DNA of 64,000 nucleotides from Blastopirellula retiformator (lineage in GTDB: Bacteria > Planctomycetota > Planctomycetia > Pirellulales > Pirellulaceae), in NCBI RefSeq assembly GCF_007859755.1, contig NZ_SJPF01000002.1, positions 329,729 to 393,728 on the forward strand, written 5' to 3'. The position numbers and the translations under genes are program-made. Shown piece after piece: positions 36,394-44,801 of the stretch. Each line of letters opens with the position of its first letter. Position 1 is the stretch's first letter. The notes under the pieces are model-generated. The model ran no database searches and was not told where the DNA came from. It was given only the letters and a program-made list of their open reading frames with translations.

Positions 36394-37857
36394 TTACTTT
36401 GATTTTTGGCCTGCTTTTCGTGGTCCCGGATTATATCTCGGGTTCTTTTCGGTGGGAACTTTGGCGTCGACCGCCTTCCACCAGGCCAGCAGATCGTCGA
36501 CCAACTCGTCACGTTTGGCGGTCTCCGCATTCGCCAAATCGTTCCGCTCGCCGATGTCGTCCTTCAGATTGTAGAGCTCGACCGCGTTGTTGGTGGCGAT
36601 CTTTTCTCGCCCCCCGTCCAACTGCCACTCTTCATGGAACAGATGGAGCTTCCAGTCTCCCTTGCGGATCACGGTGACCGGCCGCGAACGAAATCCGGTT
36701 TGCACGTCGAGTTTGCGCCCGCGAATCACCGGCGTATTGAGATAGCCGGGAAAGTGCCAGAAGATCGCCTCTCGTTTCAGCGGAGCGTCGCCTGACAGGA
36801 GCGGCAACAGCGACTCGCCGTCTAGCGTCTTGCCGGCCGGAACCTGCGCCCCAGCGGCGGCCAGAAACGTCGGGTAGAGATCGACGTTGATCACCGGTAC
36901 GTCCGATGTGCTGCCAGGCTTGGTGACGCCGGGCCAGCGGACGAGAAACGGTTCGCGAATTCCCCCCTCGTAGTAACCCCCTTTGTTGCCGCGGAGCGGC
37001 TCTTGCGCCGCCGCTTGCGTCGCCCCGTTGTCGCTGGTGAAGACGACCAGCGTGTTGTCAGTCAACTTCAGTTCGTCCAATTTTTCGAGCAACATTCCGA
37101 CGCTGATATCCATGTCATACGTGCAGCCGGCGTACATCGCGTTCGGATCGAGTTTCCCCTTTTCCTTCTGCTCAAACTTCGCCAGCGTCTCTGGCTGGGC
37201 TTGCAGCGGACCATGAATCGCGTGATGCGCCAGGTAGCAGAAGAAAGGACGTTCTTGGTTCTCTTCCATGAACTCGCACGCTTTGCGGGTCAGCGTAAAG
37301 ACCCCCTTCGGATCTTCCGGCGGACCCTTCTTGTTGGTCTCCGTCCCTTCTTTCAAGACCCCATCTCCAAAGGAATCGAGCGTGACGTCAAAGCCTTGCT
37401 CGCTCGGCAGCGCGCCATCAGGGCCATCCAGATGCCATTTGCCAAAGTGGCCGGTGGCGTAACCTGCTTCCTTCAGCGCTTCGGCCAGGGTGACGTTCGA
37501 CTCGGCCAGTCCATTGCGGTTGGGAATCGGAACCAGCCGCATTTCGCTCTTCTTGCCGCGAATGGTGCTGAAGACGGCGTAGACGTCATGCCGCGGCGTG
37601 TACGTGCCCGAGAGAAGACATGCGCGGCTCGGCGCGCAGTTGCCGGCCGATGCGTAAGCGGAAGTGAAGGTCATCCCTTGCTTGGCCAAGCGGTCTAGAT
37701 TGGGCGTCTCAATGTAACCGCGTCCCTGAAAGCCTGTATCCATCCACCCTTGGTCGTCGGCGAAGATCAGGACGATATTCGGTTTTTTGGCCGCCAATGC
37801 GGTACTCAGGTTCAACAGAGTCAGCAGGCAGATCGAGAGTGCAATCAGACGACGCAT
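36394..37857 (-). CDS. Exported Cys-type sulfatase
   Basis: A 487-aa sulfatase with signal peptide (MRRLIALSICLLTLLNLSTALA). The metal-binding start KPNIVLIFADDQGW is followed by the activation motif C74-A-P76-S77-R78 in CAPSRACLLSGTYTPRHDVY, where Cys74 must be converted to formylglycine. Further blocks are GYATGHFGKWHLDG and VVFTSDNGA. Planctomycetes carry very many sulfatases for sulfated polysaccharides; the specific substrate is unknown. No maturation enzyme is visible in the window. The gene is divergent from mtfA and upstream of amylosucrase on the same strand with a 228-nt gap. Confidence 0.92.
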   Translation of the reverse strand: MRRLIALSICLLTLLNLSTALAAKKPNIVLIFADDQGWMDTGFQGRGYIETPNLDRLAKQGMTFTSAYASAGNCAPSRACLLSGTYTPRHDVYAVFSTIRGKKSEMRLVPIPNRNGLAESNVTLAEALKEAGYATGHFGKWHLDGPDGALPSEQGFDVTLDSFGDGVLKEGTETNKKGPPEDPKGVFTLTRKACEFMEENQERPFFCYLAHHAIHGPLQAQPETLAKFEQKEKGKLDPNAMYAGCTYDMDISVGMLLEKLDELKLTDNTLVVFTSDNGATQAAAQEPLRGNKGGYYEGGIREPFLVRWPGVTKPGSTSDVPVINVDLYPTFLAAAGAQVPAGKTLDGESLLPLLSGDAPLKREAIFWHFPGYLNTPVIRGRKLDVQTGFRSRPVTVIRKGDWKLHLFHEEWQLDGGREKIATNNAVELYNLKDDIGERNDLANAETAKRDELVDDLLAWWKAVDAKVPTEKNPRYNPGPRKAGQKSK

Positions 37858-38146
37858 CGGTCGATTCTCCGAAACGAGAGGGGGAAGGAACCCGGTGGAA
37901 TCCTACTACCATAATCAATCCTGACGCTCATTTTAGCGCAGCGGCGCCCCTTTCAGCGGGGAAAGCGGCGAGGTTTGATCTCGGGGGGAGCGGCAAATAC
38001 GTTCAGACGCCTACCCCGTTTGAGCCTGATGACGAGGCCGCGGGAAGGCCGATAAACGACTAGAACCGCTTTACCGGGGGCGAACCGGCGGAGATCATAG
38101 GTCCGGTCTCACAGCTATCCCCTATGCTCCTTTTCTGGATCAACGG

Positions 38147-38920
38147 ATGTTTTTTTCCTGGTTGAAACGACGACGGCGCGACAAGCTCAAGAGCCGCCCT
38201 TTTCCGCCCCAGTGGAAGGAGTTCGTCGAGAAACATCTGTGGCAATATCGGGCGCTCAACGGCGACGAGCGAAAAAAATTGGAGAATTCGATCGCGATTC
38301 TTTTCGCGGAGAAAAATTGGGAAGGATGTAACGATCTAGAACTGAACGACCTCTCCAAAGTCGCCGTCGCCGCCCAGGTCGGGTTGCTGACGCTCGGTTT
38401 GGGAGAAGAGTACTTCGACAACGTCATGTCGGTCCTGATCTACCCTTCCGCCTACCGCGCCGAGTCGCAAGTCGCGACCGGCGGCGTCGTCATGGCGACT
38501 CAATCGGATCGACTGGGCGAGGCCTGGTATCGCGGGCCGGTGATTCTGTCGCTGCCAGACGTGTTTGAAGGCGCCAGCGGCCCCAACCATGCCCGCAACC
38601 TGGTGTTTCACGAGTTCGCCCACCAGCTTGACATGCTCAACAGCAGCGTCGCCGACGGTATTCCGCCGATGGAGTCGAGCGATCAGGCGGAAGCCTGGAT
38701 CTCCAATTTTCGCCGCGCTTACCAACAGCAGGTGCATGACTGCCAAACCGGTCATCGGCCGCTGGTCGATCGCTACGGAGCCACCAACGAGGCCGAGTTC
38801 TTCGCGGTGCTGACGGAAGCGTTCTTTCAAACGCCGAAACCGCTGTCGACGCACGATCCCGATCTGTACGACGTGCTGCGGACTTACTATCGGCAAGATC
38901 CGCTGCGATGGGCCCATTGA
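38147..38920 (+). CDS. mtfA: MtfA-like zinc peptidase
   Basis: A 257-aa protein of the MtfA (M90) family. The zinc motif H155-E156-F-A-H159 lies in NLVFHEFAHQLDMLN, and the downstream NEAEFFAVLTEAFFQTP supplies the third ligand region. The N terminus is basic (MFFSWLKRRRRDKLKSR) and the length matches E. coli MtfA (265 aa). In E. coli MtfA binds the repressor Mlc and so affects glucose PTS expression; that role may not apply in planctomycetes, which often lack this PTS. The next gene begins at the TGATG overlap, implying translational coupling with a membrane protein. Confidence 0.9.
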   Translation: MFFSWLKRRRRDKLKSRPFPPQWKEFVEKHLWQYRALNGDERKKLENSIAILFAEKNWEGCNDLELNDLSKVAVAAQVGLLTLGLGEEYFDNVMSVLIYPSAYRAESQVATGGVVMATQSDRLGEAWYRGPVILSLPDVFEGASGPNHARNLVFHEFAHQLDMLNSSVADGIPPMESSDQAEAWISNFRRAYQQQVHDCQTGHRPLVDRYGATNEAEFFAVLTEAFFQTPKPLSTHDPDLYDVLRTYYRQDPLRWAH

Positions 38921-39534
38921 TGGAACTTGTGGCGGCGCTGGCAAAGATCCCGTTCACGCTGACGCTGGTGACGGCGCTGATCATCGCAGCGATTTGGACC
39001 AAGACGCATCGTGCGGCGCTTCCCGAAGCGGACCTGCGCGACTACGGATACGCTCCGCGGCATTTGTGGCGGCTCGCTTGGCGGCGGATCTTTACTTCGA
39101 TCTTTCTGACCGTCGGCGGCTGGCGATTATACGCATCGCTGCTAGCGGCGGGGCTGTTGGTGGGGGTACTGGAGTGGAACTTCGGAACCTGGCCCGCCGT
39201 CGTCCTATTTTTCGCGATTCATGCGCTGACGCTGGTGATCGAGGCGGTCGTGATCGTCGCGCCGCTCCGCTATTTCCAGCATCCGCTGGGAGAAACCCTG
39301 CATGGGACGCATGATGTCGGGCCTTCGGCCGGTTACTACGGCTGCTTTGGCGGCTGGCTGTCGATGAGCGGCGATTCTATGACCCTAATTGGGATCGTTG
39401 CGCTCTATTTGTCGCTACGCGTGCTGTTCAGCCTGTTTTTTGCGGCCAAAGACACGGGCGACTTGCCCGCAGATACTGCACATCTTGTCGCATTTGCGCT
39501 GGGACTCGCATTGGGAGACGTCTGGCCGGCGTAA
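38920..39534 (+). CDS. Rhomboid-like membrane protein
   Basis: 204 aa from the ATG that overlaps the mtfA stop (TGATG); an ATG four codons earlier is also in frame. Five to six hydrophobic segments are visible (LVTALIIAAIW, LYASLLAAGLLVGVL, AVVLFFAIHALTLVIEAV, LIGIVALYLSLRVLFSLFF, LVAFALGLALG). The signature GPSAGYYGCFG (Ser136) followed by AHLVAFALGLALG (His188) matches the Ser-His arrangement of rhomboid proteases. The typical GxSG is GPSAG here, so activity needs testing. It may work with the MtfA-like peptidase encoded immediately upstream. Confidence 0.65.
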   Translation: MELVAALAKIPFTLTLVTALIIAAIWTKTHRAALPEADLRDYGYAPRHLWRLAWRRIFTSIFLTVGGWRLYASLLAAGLLVGVLEWNFGTWPAVVLFFAIHALTLVIEAVVIVAPLRYFQHPLGETLHGTHDVGPSAGYYGCFGGWLSMSGDSMTLIGIVALYLSLRVLFSLFFAAKDTGDLPADTAHLVAFALGLALGDVWPA

Positions 39535-39656
39535 ACGCGCGTCAGTCGATTATTCTTCTTTGCGTCTCCCCTTCCCTTGCGTTTAGTGATGGCGTATCAC
39601 GACAGGTTTTCGGTAGAATCGAAAAGCTCGGTCGTCATTCGCATTGAAGGAACACC

Positions 39657-40994
39657 ATGATCATCTTGACCATCGACGTCGGCGGTACGAACGTAAAAAT
39701 GCTCACCACCGCGATCGACGAGAAACGGAAGTTTCCTTCGGGTCCCGATATGACGCCCGAGCAGATGGTCGCCGGCGTCAAGGAAGCGACCGCCGACCTG
39801 GAGTACGACGTGATCTCGATCGGCGTTCCGACTCCGGTGGTGCAAGGCAAGATCTTCCGCGAACCGCACAATTTGGGCGATGGTTGGGTCGGCTTTGATT
39901 TTGAAGCGGCGCTAGGCAAACCGACCAAGTTGACCAACGACGCCGCCATGCAAGCGATGGGCGACTATCACGGTGGGCGGATGCTGTTTCTCGGTCTGGG
40001 AACCGGCCTGGGCTCGGCGATGATCGTCGACGGCATCTTGCAACCGATGGAGCTGGCCCACCTGCCCTTCAAGAACAACAAGACGTTTGAAGACTACATT
40101 GGCGAACGGGGGCTAGAGCGGCTCGGCAAGAAGAAGTGGCGCAACACCGTTTTGGAAGTCGTCAAGCTCTTGAAGGCGGCGCTCGAAGCGGAGTACGTGA
40201 CCCTGGGGGGCGGCAATGCTCGTTTGGTCGACGAACCGCCGCCGAACACGACGCTGGGCAACAACAACAACGCCTTCCTCGGCGGGTTCCGGATGTGGGA
40301 TCATACGATCGGCGGCGCGTCGGTGCGGGTAGAAGAGCGAGAGGCCCCGCGCTTCATCCGGCACACCGGCGAGTCGAGCGATAAGATCACGACGCTGTTT
40401 CTAGATATCGGCGGCGTGTTGCTCACCAATGGCTGGGATCACAATGCCCGCATCCAGGCGGCCAAAGAGTTCCAGCTTGATTACGCGCAGCTCGACGAAC
40501 GCCACCATCTGACGTTCGACAAGTACGAAACGGGGCGGCTGACGCTGGACGAATATCTCGATCGAGTCGTCTTCTTCCAGCAGCGATCGTTCAGTCGCCG
40601 CGACTTCCAAGAGTTCATGATGAATCAGTCTCAGGAGCTGCCCGAGATGCTGGAGTTCATGACCGCCATCAAGAAGAAAAACCGCCTGCACGTGATCGCG
40701 GCCAGCAACGAAGGTCGCGAGTTGAACGAGTATCGGATTAAGGAGTTCCAGCTCGGCAATCTGTTCGACTGCTTTATTTCGTCCTGCTACGTCCACCTGC
40801 GGAAGCCGGACTCCGAAATTTATCAGCTGGCGATGGACGTCGCCCACGCCCAGCCGAAGCAGATCGCCTATGTCGACGACCGGCCGATGTTTGTCGAAAT
40901 CGCCCGCGCGATGGGCATCAACGGCATCTGCCATCGCTCGCTGACCGAGACGAAGCATGCGCTGTTGGCGTTGGGGCTGGACGTCGACGTTTAG
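39657..40994 (+). CDS. ROK-type (polyphosphate glucokinase-like) kinase fused to a HAD phosphatase
   Basis: A 445-aa two-domain protein. Residues about 1-240 are a ROK sugar kinase closest in pattern to polyphosphate glucokinases: phosphate loop IDVGGTNVK, GVPTPVVQGKIF, GLGTGLGSAMIVDG and GERGLERLGKKKW. Residues about 245-445 are a HAD hydrolase: motif I FLDIGGVLLTN, a helical cap with YETGRLTLDEYLDRV, motif II IAASN, and motif IV AYVDDRP. Sugar phosphorylation coupled to a HAD phosphatase or phosphoglucomutase in one chain would suit the amylosucrase and GH15 genes on either side. Its TAG stop lies at the edge of repeat copy B. Confidence 0.85.
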   Translation: MIILTIDVGGTNVKMLTTAIDEKRKFPSGPDMTPEQMVAGVKEATADLEYDVISIGVPTPVVQGKIFREPHNLGDGWVGFDFEAALGKPTKLTNDAAMQAMGDYHGGRMLFLGLGTGLGSAMIVDGILQPMELAHLPFKNNKTFEDYIGERGLERLGKKKWRNTVLEVVKLLKAALEAEYVTLGGGNARLVDEPPPNTTLGNNNNAFLGGFRMWDHTIGGASVRVEEREAPRFIRHTGESSDKITTLFLDIGGVLLTNGWDHNARIQAAKEFQLDYAQLDERHHLTFDKYETGRLTLDEYLDRVVFFQQRSFSRRDFQEFMMNQSQELPEMLEFMTAIKKKNRLHVIAASNEGRELNEYRIKEFQLGNLFDCFISSCYVHLRKPDSEIYQLAMDVAHAQPKQIAYVDDRPMFVEIARAMGINGICHRSLTETKHALLALGLDVDV

Positions 40995-41146
40995 CTGCCT
41001 GTTGAAAAATGCCATCGTGGCATTTTCCAACCTCGCCAGGCTCAGAGCATAGCTCTTCGCGGCTCGCAAAATAACGACTTACGTCGCTATTTTGGGATCG
41101 CATCCCTGCGATCCAGCAGCCCGTTGAGAAAATCAACGGACTGTTA
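40992..41146. repeat. Intergenic palindromic repeat, copy B (~155 bp)
   Basis: The inverted counterpart of 34058-34212, lying between two convergent genes and supplying both stop codons: TAG at 40992-40994 for the ROK-HAD gene and TAA (complement of 41144-41146) for the GH15 gene. Its internal dyads (AAAATGCCATCGTGGCATTTT and CCGTTGAGAAAATCAACGG types) could also act as a bidirectional terminator. Confidence 0.85.
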
Positions 41147-43516
41147 GTCGATCTGCACCGAGAAGTCTTGGCCTTCCCAGCGATCTTCTGCGGTCCAGTG
41201 GAACGTGAAAACGACGGTCGAGCCGCTCGCTTGCCGCTCGACCGGTAAGTCGACGACGTAGAGGCCCAGCGAGTTCTCAACCGCTGAAACATCGGCCCGC
41301 GTTTCCCACGCATCGTCGCTCCAGTGTGCGACAAACGGGGCATCGCAGATGATTCGGAGCGGTTTGCCGGCGGGAATCTCGGCCGGTTGATGGGCCAGCG
41401 TCCACATTTCGACGTGGCTCGCGGTTTTGGCGACCGCGTACCGCTGGTAGACCGACTCGATCCGGTCAAACACGGCGCCGTCGCACCAACTACGGACCAG
41501 CGTGACATATTCGGCATGCGCCCAGCAGAGCGGCATTGCTGCGCCGGTTGGTTGGCCAAGGAAGAGTTCGCGGGACGGGATGTCCTCGGCGTCCCAGACT
41601 TGCTCGGTCAACATGCCGCCGTCATTCGCGAATCCTTCGAGCGCCTTGATGTAGGGTGACGGATCGCGCCCAGCCGCCAGTTCGTAAAACCCGCGTTCGC
41701 CAGTTAGCAGCGGCCAACAACGTCCTTCGCCGGCGCCACCAAAGGCGCTGCCGTCGGCGCGTTGGCCATAGCCATCGTGATTGTACCGCCGCCAACAGGG
41801 ACCCTGCGGCAGATCGTGCTTCAGTACCTCGTCGATGACGGCGACCGTATCAACGATGACGGGGTCGTCCGCCGCGCGAACGCCCAGACGAACCAACTGC
41901 AAAAAGCCGCCGTCAACAATATCGCGGGCTAGATGCTCGCCGCCGCCATTGGCGATCTGCACATACTCGCTGTTGGGATCGGGCGAGATGCAGCCCGGCC
42001 GAGGACTGGCCGGCGTGATGCGAATGTAGTGACGCGGTTTCCCTGCGACCAGTTCGCCGCAATCGGTGACGGTCCATTTTTCGAGCGAAGCGGCCGCCCA
42101 GTCGCCATAGTCGCGTAAGAACGTGGCCAGCTGGGGATCTTGCCGCAAGTCGGCAAAGTCGGCCGCGCAAATTATCGCGGAGATCAACGCCGCCAGCGTC
42201 GAGGGAGAATACCCTTCGTTTTCTTCCCACCGCTCTTGCGCGGTCACCGGGCCATGCAAAATCAAAAAGCGAACGGCACGTTGGACCATGTTCCACGGAT
42301 CGAACTTCGCCAGGGCGCCGACGTGCTGCAGCCGCCACGCCAAGATGACCGGCGCCGCAATCTCGTCCAGCTGGACCCCTTTCCAATAGGCGGTTCCGTC
42401 GATGCGGCAGTTCTGCGGCATTCCTCCATCGTCGCGCTGCACGCAGGAAAGCCAGTTGAGCGCCCGCAGCGGCGATTCTTTTTCGCCGCAGGCCAACAGC
42501 GCCGTTGTGGTTTGCACCATGTCGCGGGCCCAAACTAGGTGATAGCCGCCCGAGTCGCTATCGTCTTTCGTTTCGCCCCAGGGGATGCTCATCGAGGCGA
42601 CCGTCGCGCCGGCGAAGATCTTGTCTTCGTGCGCCATCAGAACGCATTGGCTGAGCCGGACCAGCGACGCAGTCGCCGGATCGTAGAGTTGCATCGAGTC
42701 GGCGTAGATCGTCCGTTTCCATTGCTCGATGTAGCGGCTCTTCTGATCGGCGAAAGGATAGACGAACGCTTGCAGCAACTGCGTCGCGGCGCCTTGCGTG
42801 TTGTGTCCCATAGCGACGCCAATGTTGAACTCGAGGCCGCGCGACAGGTCGATCTCGCCCATCATGGCGACGTTGCCATCTTCGGCCAGGTCGTACTCCC
42901 AATCCATCTGGAAGTTTTCTCGGATGTCGCGCCAGCCGTCGCTGACCCCGACGAACCCAACCGAACGACGGACGAAGTCGGTATCGCAGCCAAGTACCAG
43001 TTCGACGATGCCCCGCTTTGCGTGCAGTAGGTTTCGCCCCGCCAGATTCAGTTGACTGGCGGTATTGTGCGCGCCGGTGTTGCTCAAGTGAGGCGCGAGC
43101 AGCACAAAGACCTTCAGCTTGTCAGCCAGCGCCGGATCGAGGATCTCGACCTTGACGTTCATCAGCACCACGTTGGTGTGGGGCTCGCAGATGATCTCTT
43201 TGACGACGCGATACCGATCGTCGGGCGCCGTATTGGTCAAGCGATAAAGGGGCGCGTGCGGCTCGGGGCGTTCGATCTGGTGACGCAGATGCCGCTTCTC
43301 TTCGTGAAAGAAGGTTTCGCCGTCGGTGAATAGCAACTGCAGGTCGCGGGTGTTCGGCGAATCGACGTGCGGATAGTAGATCTCGTTGACGATGCCGTGA
43401 CTCAACGTGAACCAGACGTGCGAGGCGCTGTGATAAGCGGTTCCAATGCCATGTTTGGCGCTGGAGGTCCACCGCGGTTCGATTCCAGGGGCGCCAGGGG
43501 CAATGCGATCAGTCAT
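41144..43516 (-). CDS. GH15 glucoamylase/glucodextranase-like enzyme
   Basis: 790 aa from the ATG at 43516; a TTG 12 codons upstream is less likely. The N-terminal part (about 1-270) is the beta-sandwich typical of bacterial GH15 enzymes (HGIGTAYHSASHVWFTLSHG, NEIYYPHVDSPNTRDLQLLF). The (alpha/alpha)6 barrel follows with GGYHLVWARDMVQTTTALLA, the catalytic-acid segment RWEENEGYSPSTLAA, and the second catalytic region QPTGAAMPLCWAHAEYVTL. No signal peptide is seen, so it probably releases glucose from intracellular alpha-glucans, possibly those made by the amylosucrase nearby. Confidence 0.9.
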   Translation of the reverse strand: MTDRIAPGAPGIEPRWTSSAKHGIGTAYHSASHVWFTLSHGIVNEIYYPHVDSPNTRDLQLLFTDGETFFHEEKRHLRHQIERPEPHAPLYRLTNTAPDDRYRVVKEIICEPHTNVVLMNVKVEILDPALADKLKVFVLLAPHLSNTGAHNTASQLNLAGRNLLHAKRGIVELVLGCDTDFVRRSVGFVGVSDGWRDIRENFQMDWEYDLAEDGNVAMMGEIDLSRGLEFNIGVAMGHNTQGAATQLLQAFVYPFADQKSRYIEQWKRTIYADSMQLYDPATASLVRLSQCVLMAHEDKIFAGATVASMSIPWGETKDDSDSGGYHLVWARDMVQTTTALLACGEKESPLRALNWLSCVQRDDGGMPQNCRIDGTAYWKGVQLDEIAAPVILAWRLQHVGALAKFDPWNMVQRAVRFLILHGPVTAQERWEENEGYSPSTLAALISAIICAADFADLRQDPQLATFLRDYGDWAAASLEKWTVTDCGELVAGKPRHYIRITPASPRPGCISPDPNSEYVQIANGGGEHLARDIVDGGFLQLVRLGVRAADDPVIVDTVAVIDEVLKHDLPQGPCWRRYNHDGYGQRADGSAFGGAGEGRCWPLLTGERGFYELAAGRDPSPYIKALEGFANDGGMLTEQVWDAEDIPSRELFLGQPTGAAMPLCWAHAEYVTLVRSWCDGAVFDRIESVYQRYAVAKTASHVEMWTLAHQPAEIPAGKPLRIICDAPFVAHWSDDAWETRADVSAVENSLGLYVVDLPVERQASGSTVVFTFHWTAEDRWEGQDFSVQID

Positions 43517-43823
43517 GGGGGAGAATCCAGGCCGGGAGTTTGGAACGCACAATCATGCGACTCTTACACTCCTTCGGCTTCCGGAGACCAGCCCCGCACA
43601 AGGCTATCGATTAAGTCGATGCGAACGATTGTGCGGCTTAGAGCGATCCGACTTCGATAATTAGGCGGGGCCGGTATTAGAGCGGTTTTCTTCAATCTGT
43701 ATCGTTCTGGCTGGTTGCGGCCGCGCTGGTCGGCGTTGACCTGCATCGACGAATCTTGAGGACTCGCCTGCTTCGGTCGCCTTGACCAGCTTGCCTCACT
43801 AACGCCGATCGCGCATGCGTCGG
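43517..43823 (-). other. Gap upstream of the GH15 gene
   Basis: A 307-bp gap between two minus-strand genes: the promoter region of the GH15 gene and the 3' flank of the ThuA-like gene. I see no gene, clear hairpin or repeat in it. Confidence 0.4.
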
Positions 43824-44729
43824 TTAACGAGGGATTAGATAAATCATCGCCTCATTGATCTCGTCATGCTCGTAGAATTTCGACGAGACGCCGCCCGCCG
43901 GAACTTCCACATGCGCCGCCCAGGCGATTGCGTTGAGAATCAGCTTGCGAAACTCCGGCTCTTTCCAATTGTCATAGTAATGGCCGCAGGTCGTGCCAAA
44001 ACCGCGGCCTCCATTCTCGCGCTCGCGGGCCCAGGCGACCACCTTCCCGTCCGGCTCGCGTCCAGGGAGCGTCGGGACGCTGACGATCGATTGGCGCTTC
44101 ACATCATCGGGGTCAAACCGCAGGTTGTAATAAAACTCTTCGCGCAAGGTGAACGGTACGACGCCGCGTGAAATCGGATGATCGGCCGCCGAGAGCTGCA
44201 GAGCGGCGGTCTGCGTGGTGATCGCCGAATACCACTTCCGCTCGCCATTTTCCTCCCAGTCAAAATAGCCGCCGCTCCAATCGAGGATCTTGTCGGCGTA
44301 CTTATCGGGGGCGAACGTCGAGAAGTGAAATGTCAGGAATCCGCAGCCGCGATCGATTTGTTTTTGGATTTGGGCGACGTGCTCTTCGCTTTGAAAGTGG
44401 GGCGCCTCTTCGTACTTGTCGCCGTCGCGACCGTCCGAGATGATCATGATCGCGTCGGCGTCGTTGAGGGTGCTCGGATTGTCTGGCCAGCCGTTCAGGT
44501 GATGCTCGACGGTGATGTTGCCGGAAATGTTGCTGTTAACGAGCATTGCCTGCAACAGCTTGACCGACCAGGGATAGTCGTGAATGCCATTCCCTTCCGG
44601 CCCGTGGCTCTTCTTGCCGGCGATCAACACAATCTTCTGACGCGGCGGGGCGACGGCGCTGGCGGTCGATGTAAAAAGAAGGGAAAGGAGAAAGGTCGAC
44701 AACAGCAGGTAAGAGAGCGTTTTGTGCAT
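43824..44729 (-). CDS. Exported ThuA-like protein
   Basis: A 301-aa ThuA-domain protein with signal peptide (cleavage near ASA, residue 25). The first strand is KIVLIAGKKSHGPEGNGIHD, then DADAIMIISDGRDGDKY, and near the end GGRGFGTTCGHYYDNWKEPE and LILNAIAWAAHVEVP. It is a distinct paralogue of the one at 1961-2980. It lies 72 nt downstream of the caspase-like gene on the same strand, so it may be the last gene of the long MoxR-vWA transcript, although its family is usually tied to sugar catabolism. Confidence 0.85.
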   Translation of the reverse strand: MHKTLSYLLLSTFLLSLLFTSTASAVAPPRQKIVLIAGKKSHGPEGNGIHDYPWSVKLLQAMLVNSNISGNITVEHHLNGWPDNPSTLNDADAIMIISDGRDGDKYEEAPHFQSEEHVAQIQKQIDRGCGFLTFHFSTFAPDKYADKILDWSGGYFDWEENGERKWYSAITTQTAALQLSAADHPISRGVVPFTLREEFYYNLRFDPDDVKRQSIVSVPTLPGREPDGKVVAWARERENGGRGFGTTCGHYYDNWKEPEFRKLILNAIAWAAHVEVPAGGVSSKFYEHDEINEAMIYLIPR

Positions 44730-44801
44730 GATGGCTCCCAGTGGGGTATTCTGGAACTGCTCGGCATCCTACCGCGAAACCAACCGCTAAGCAATTCTGG
44801 G

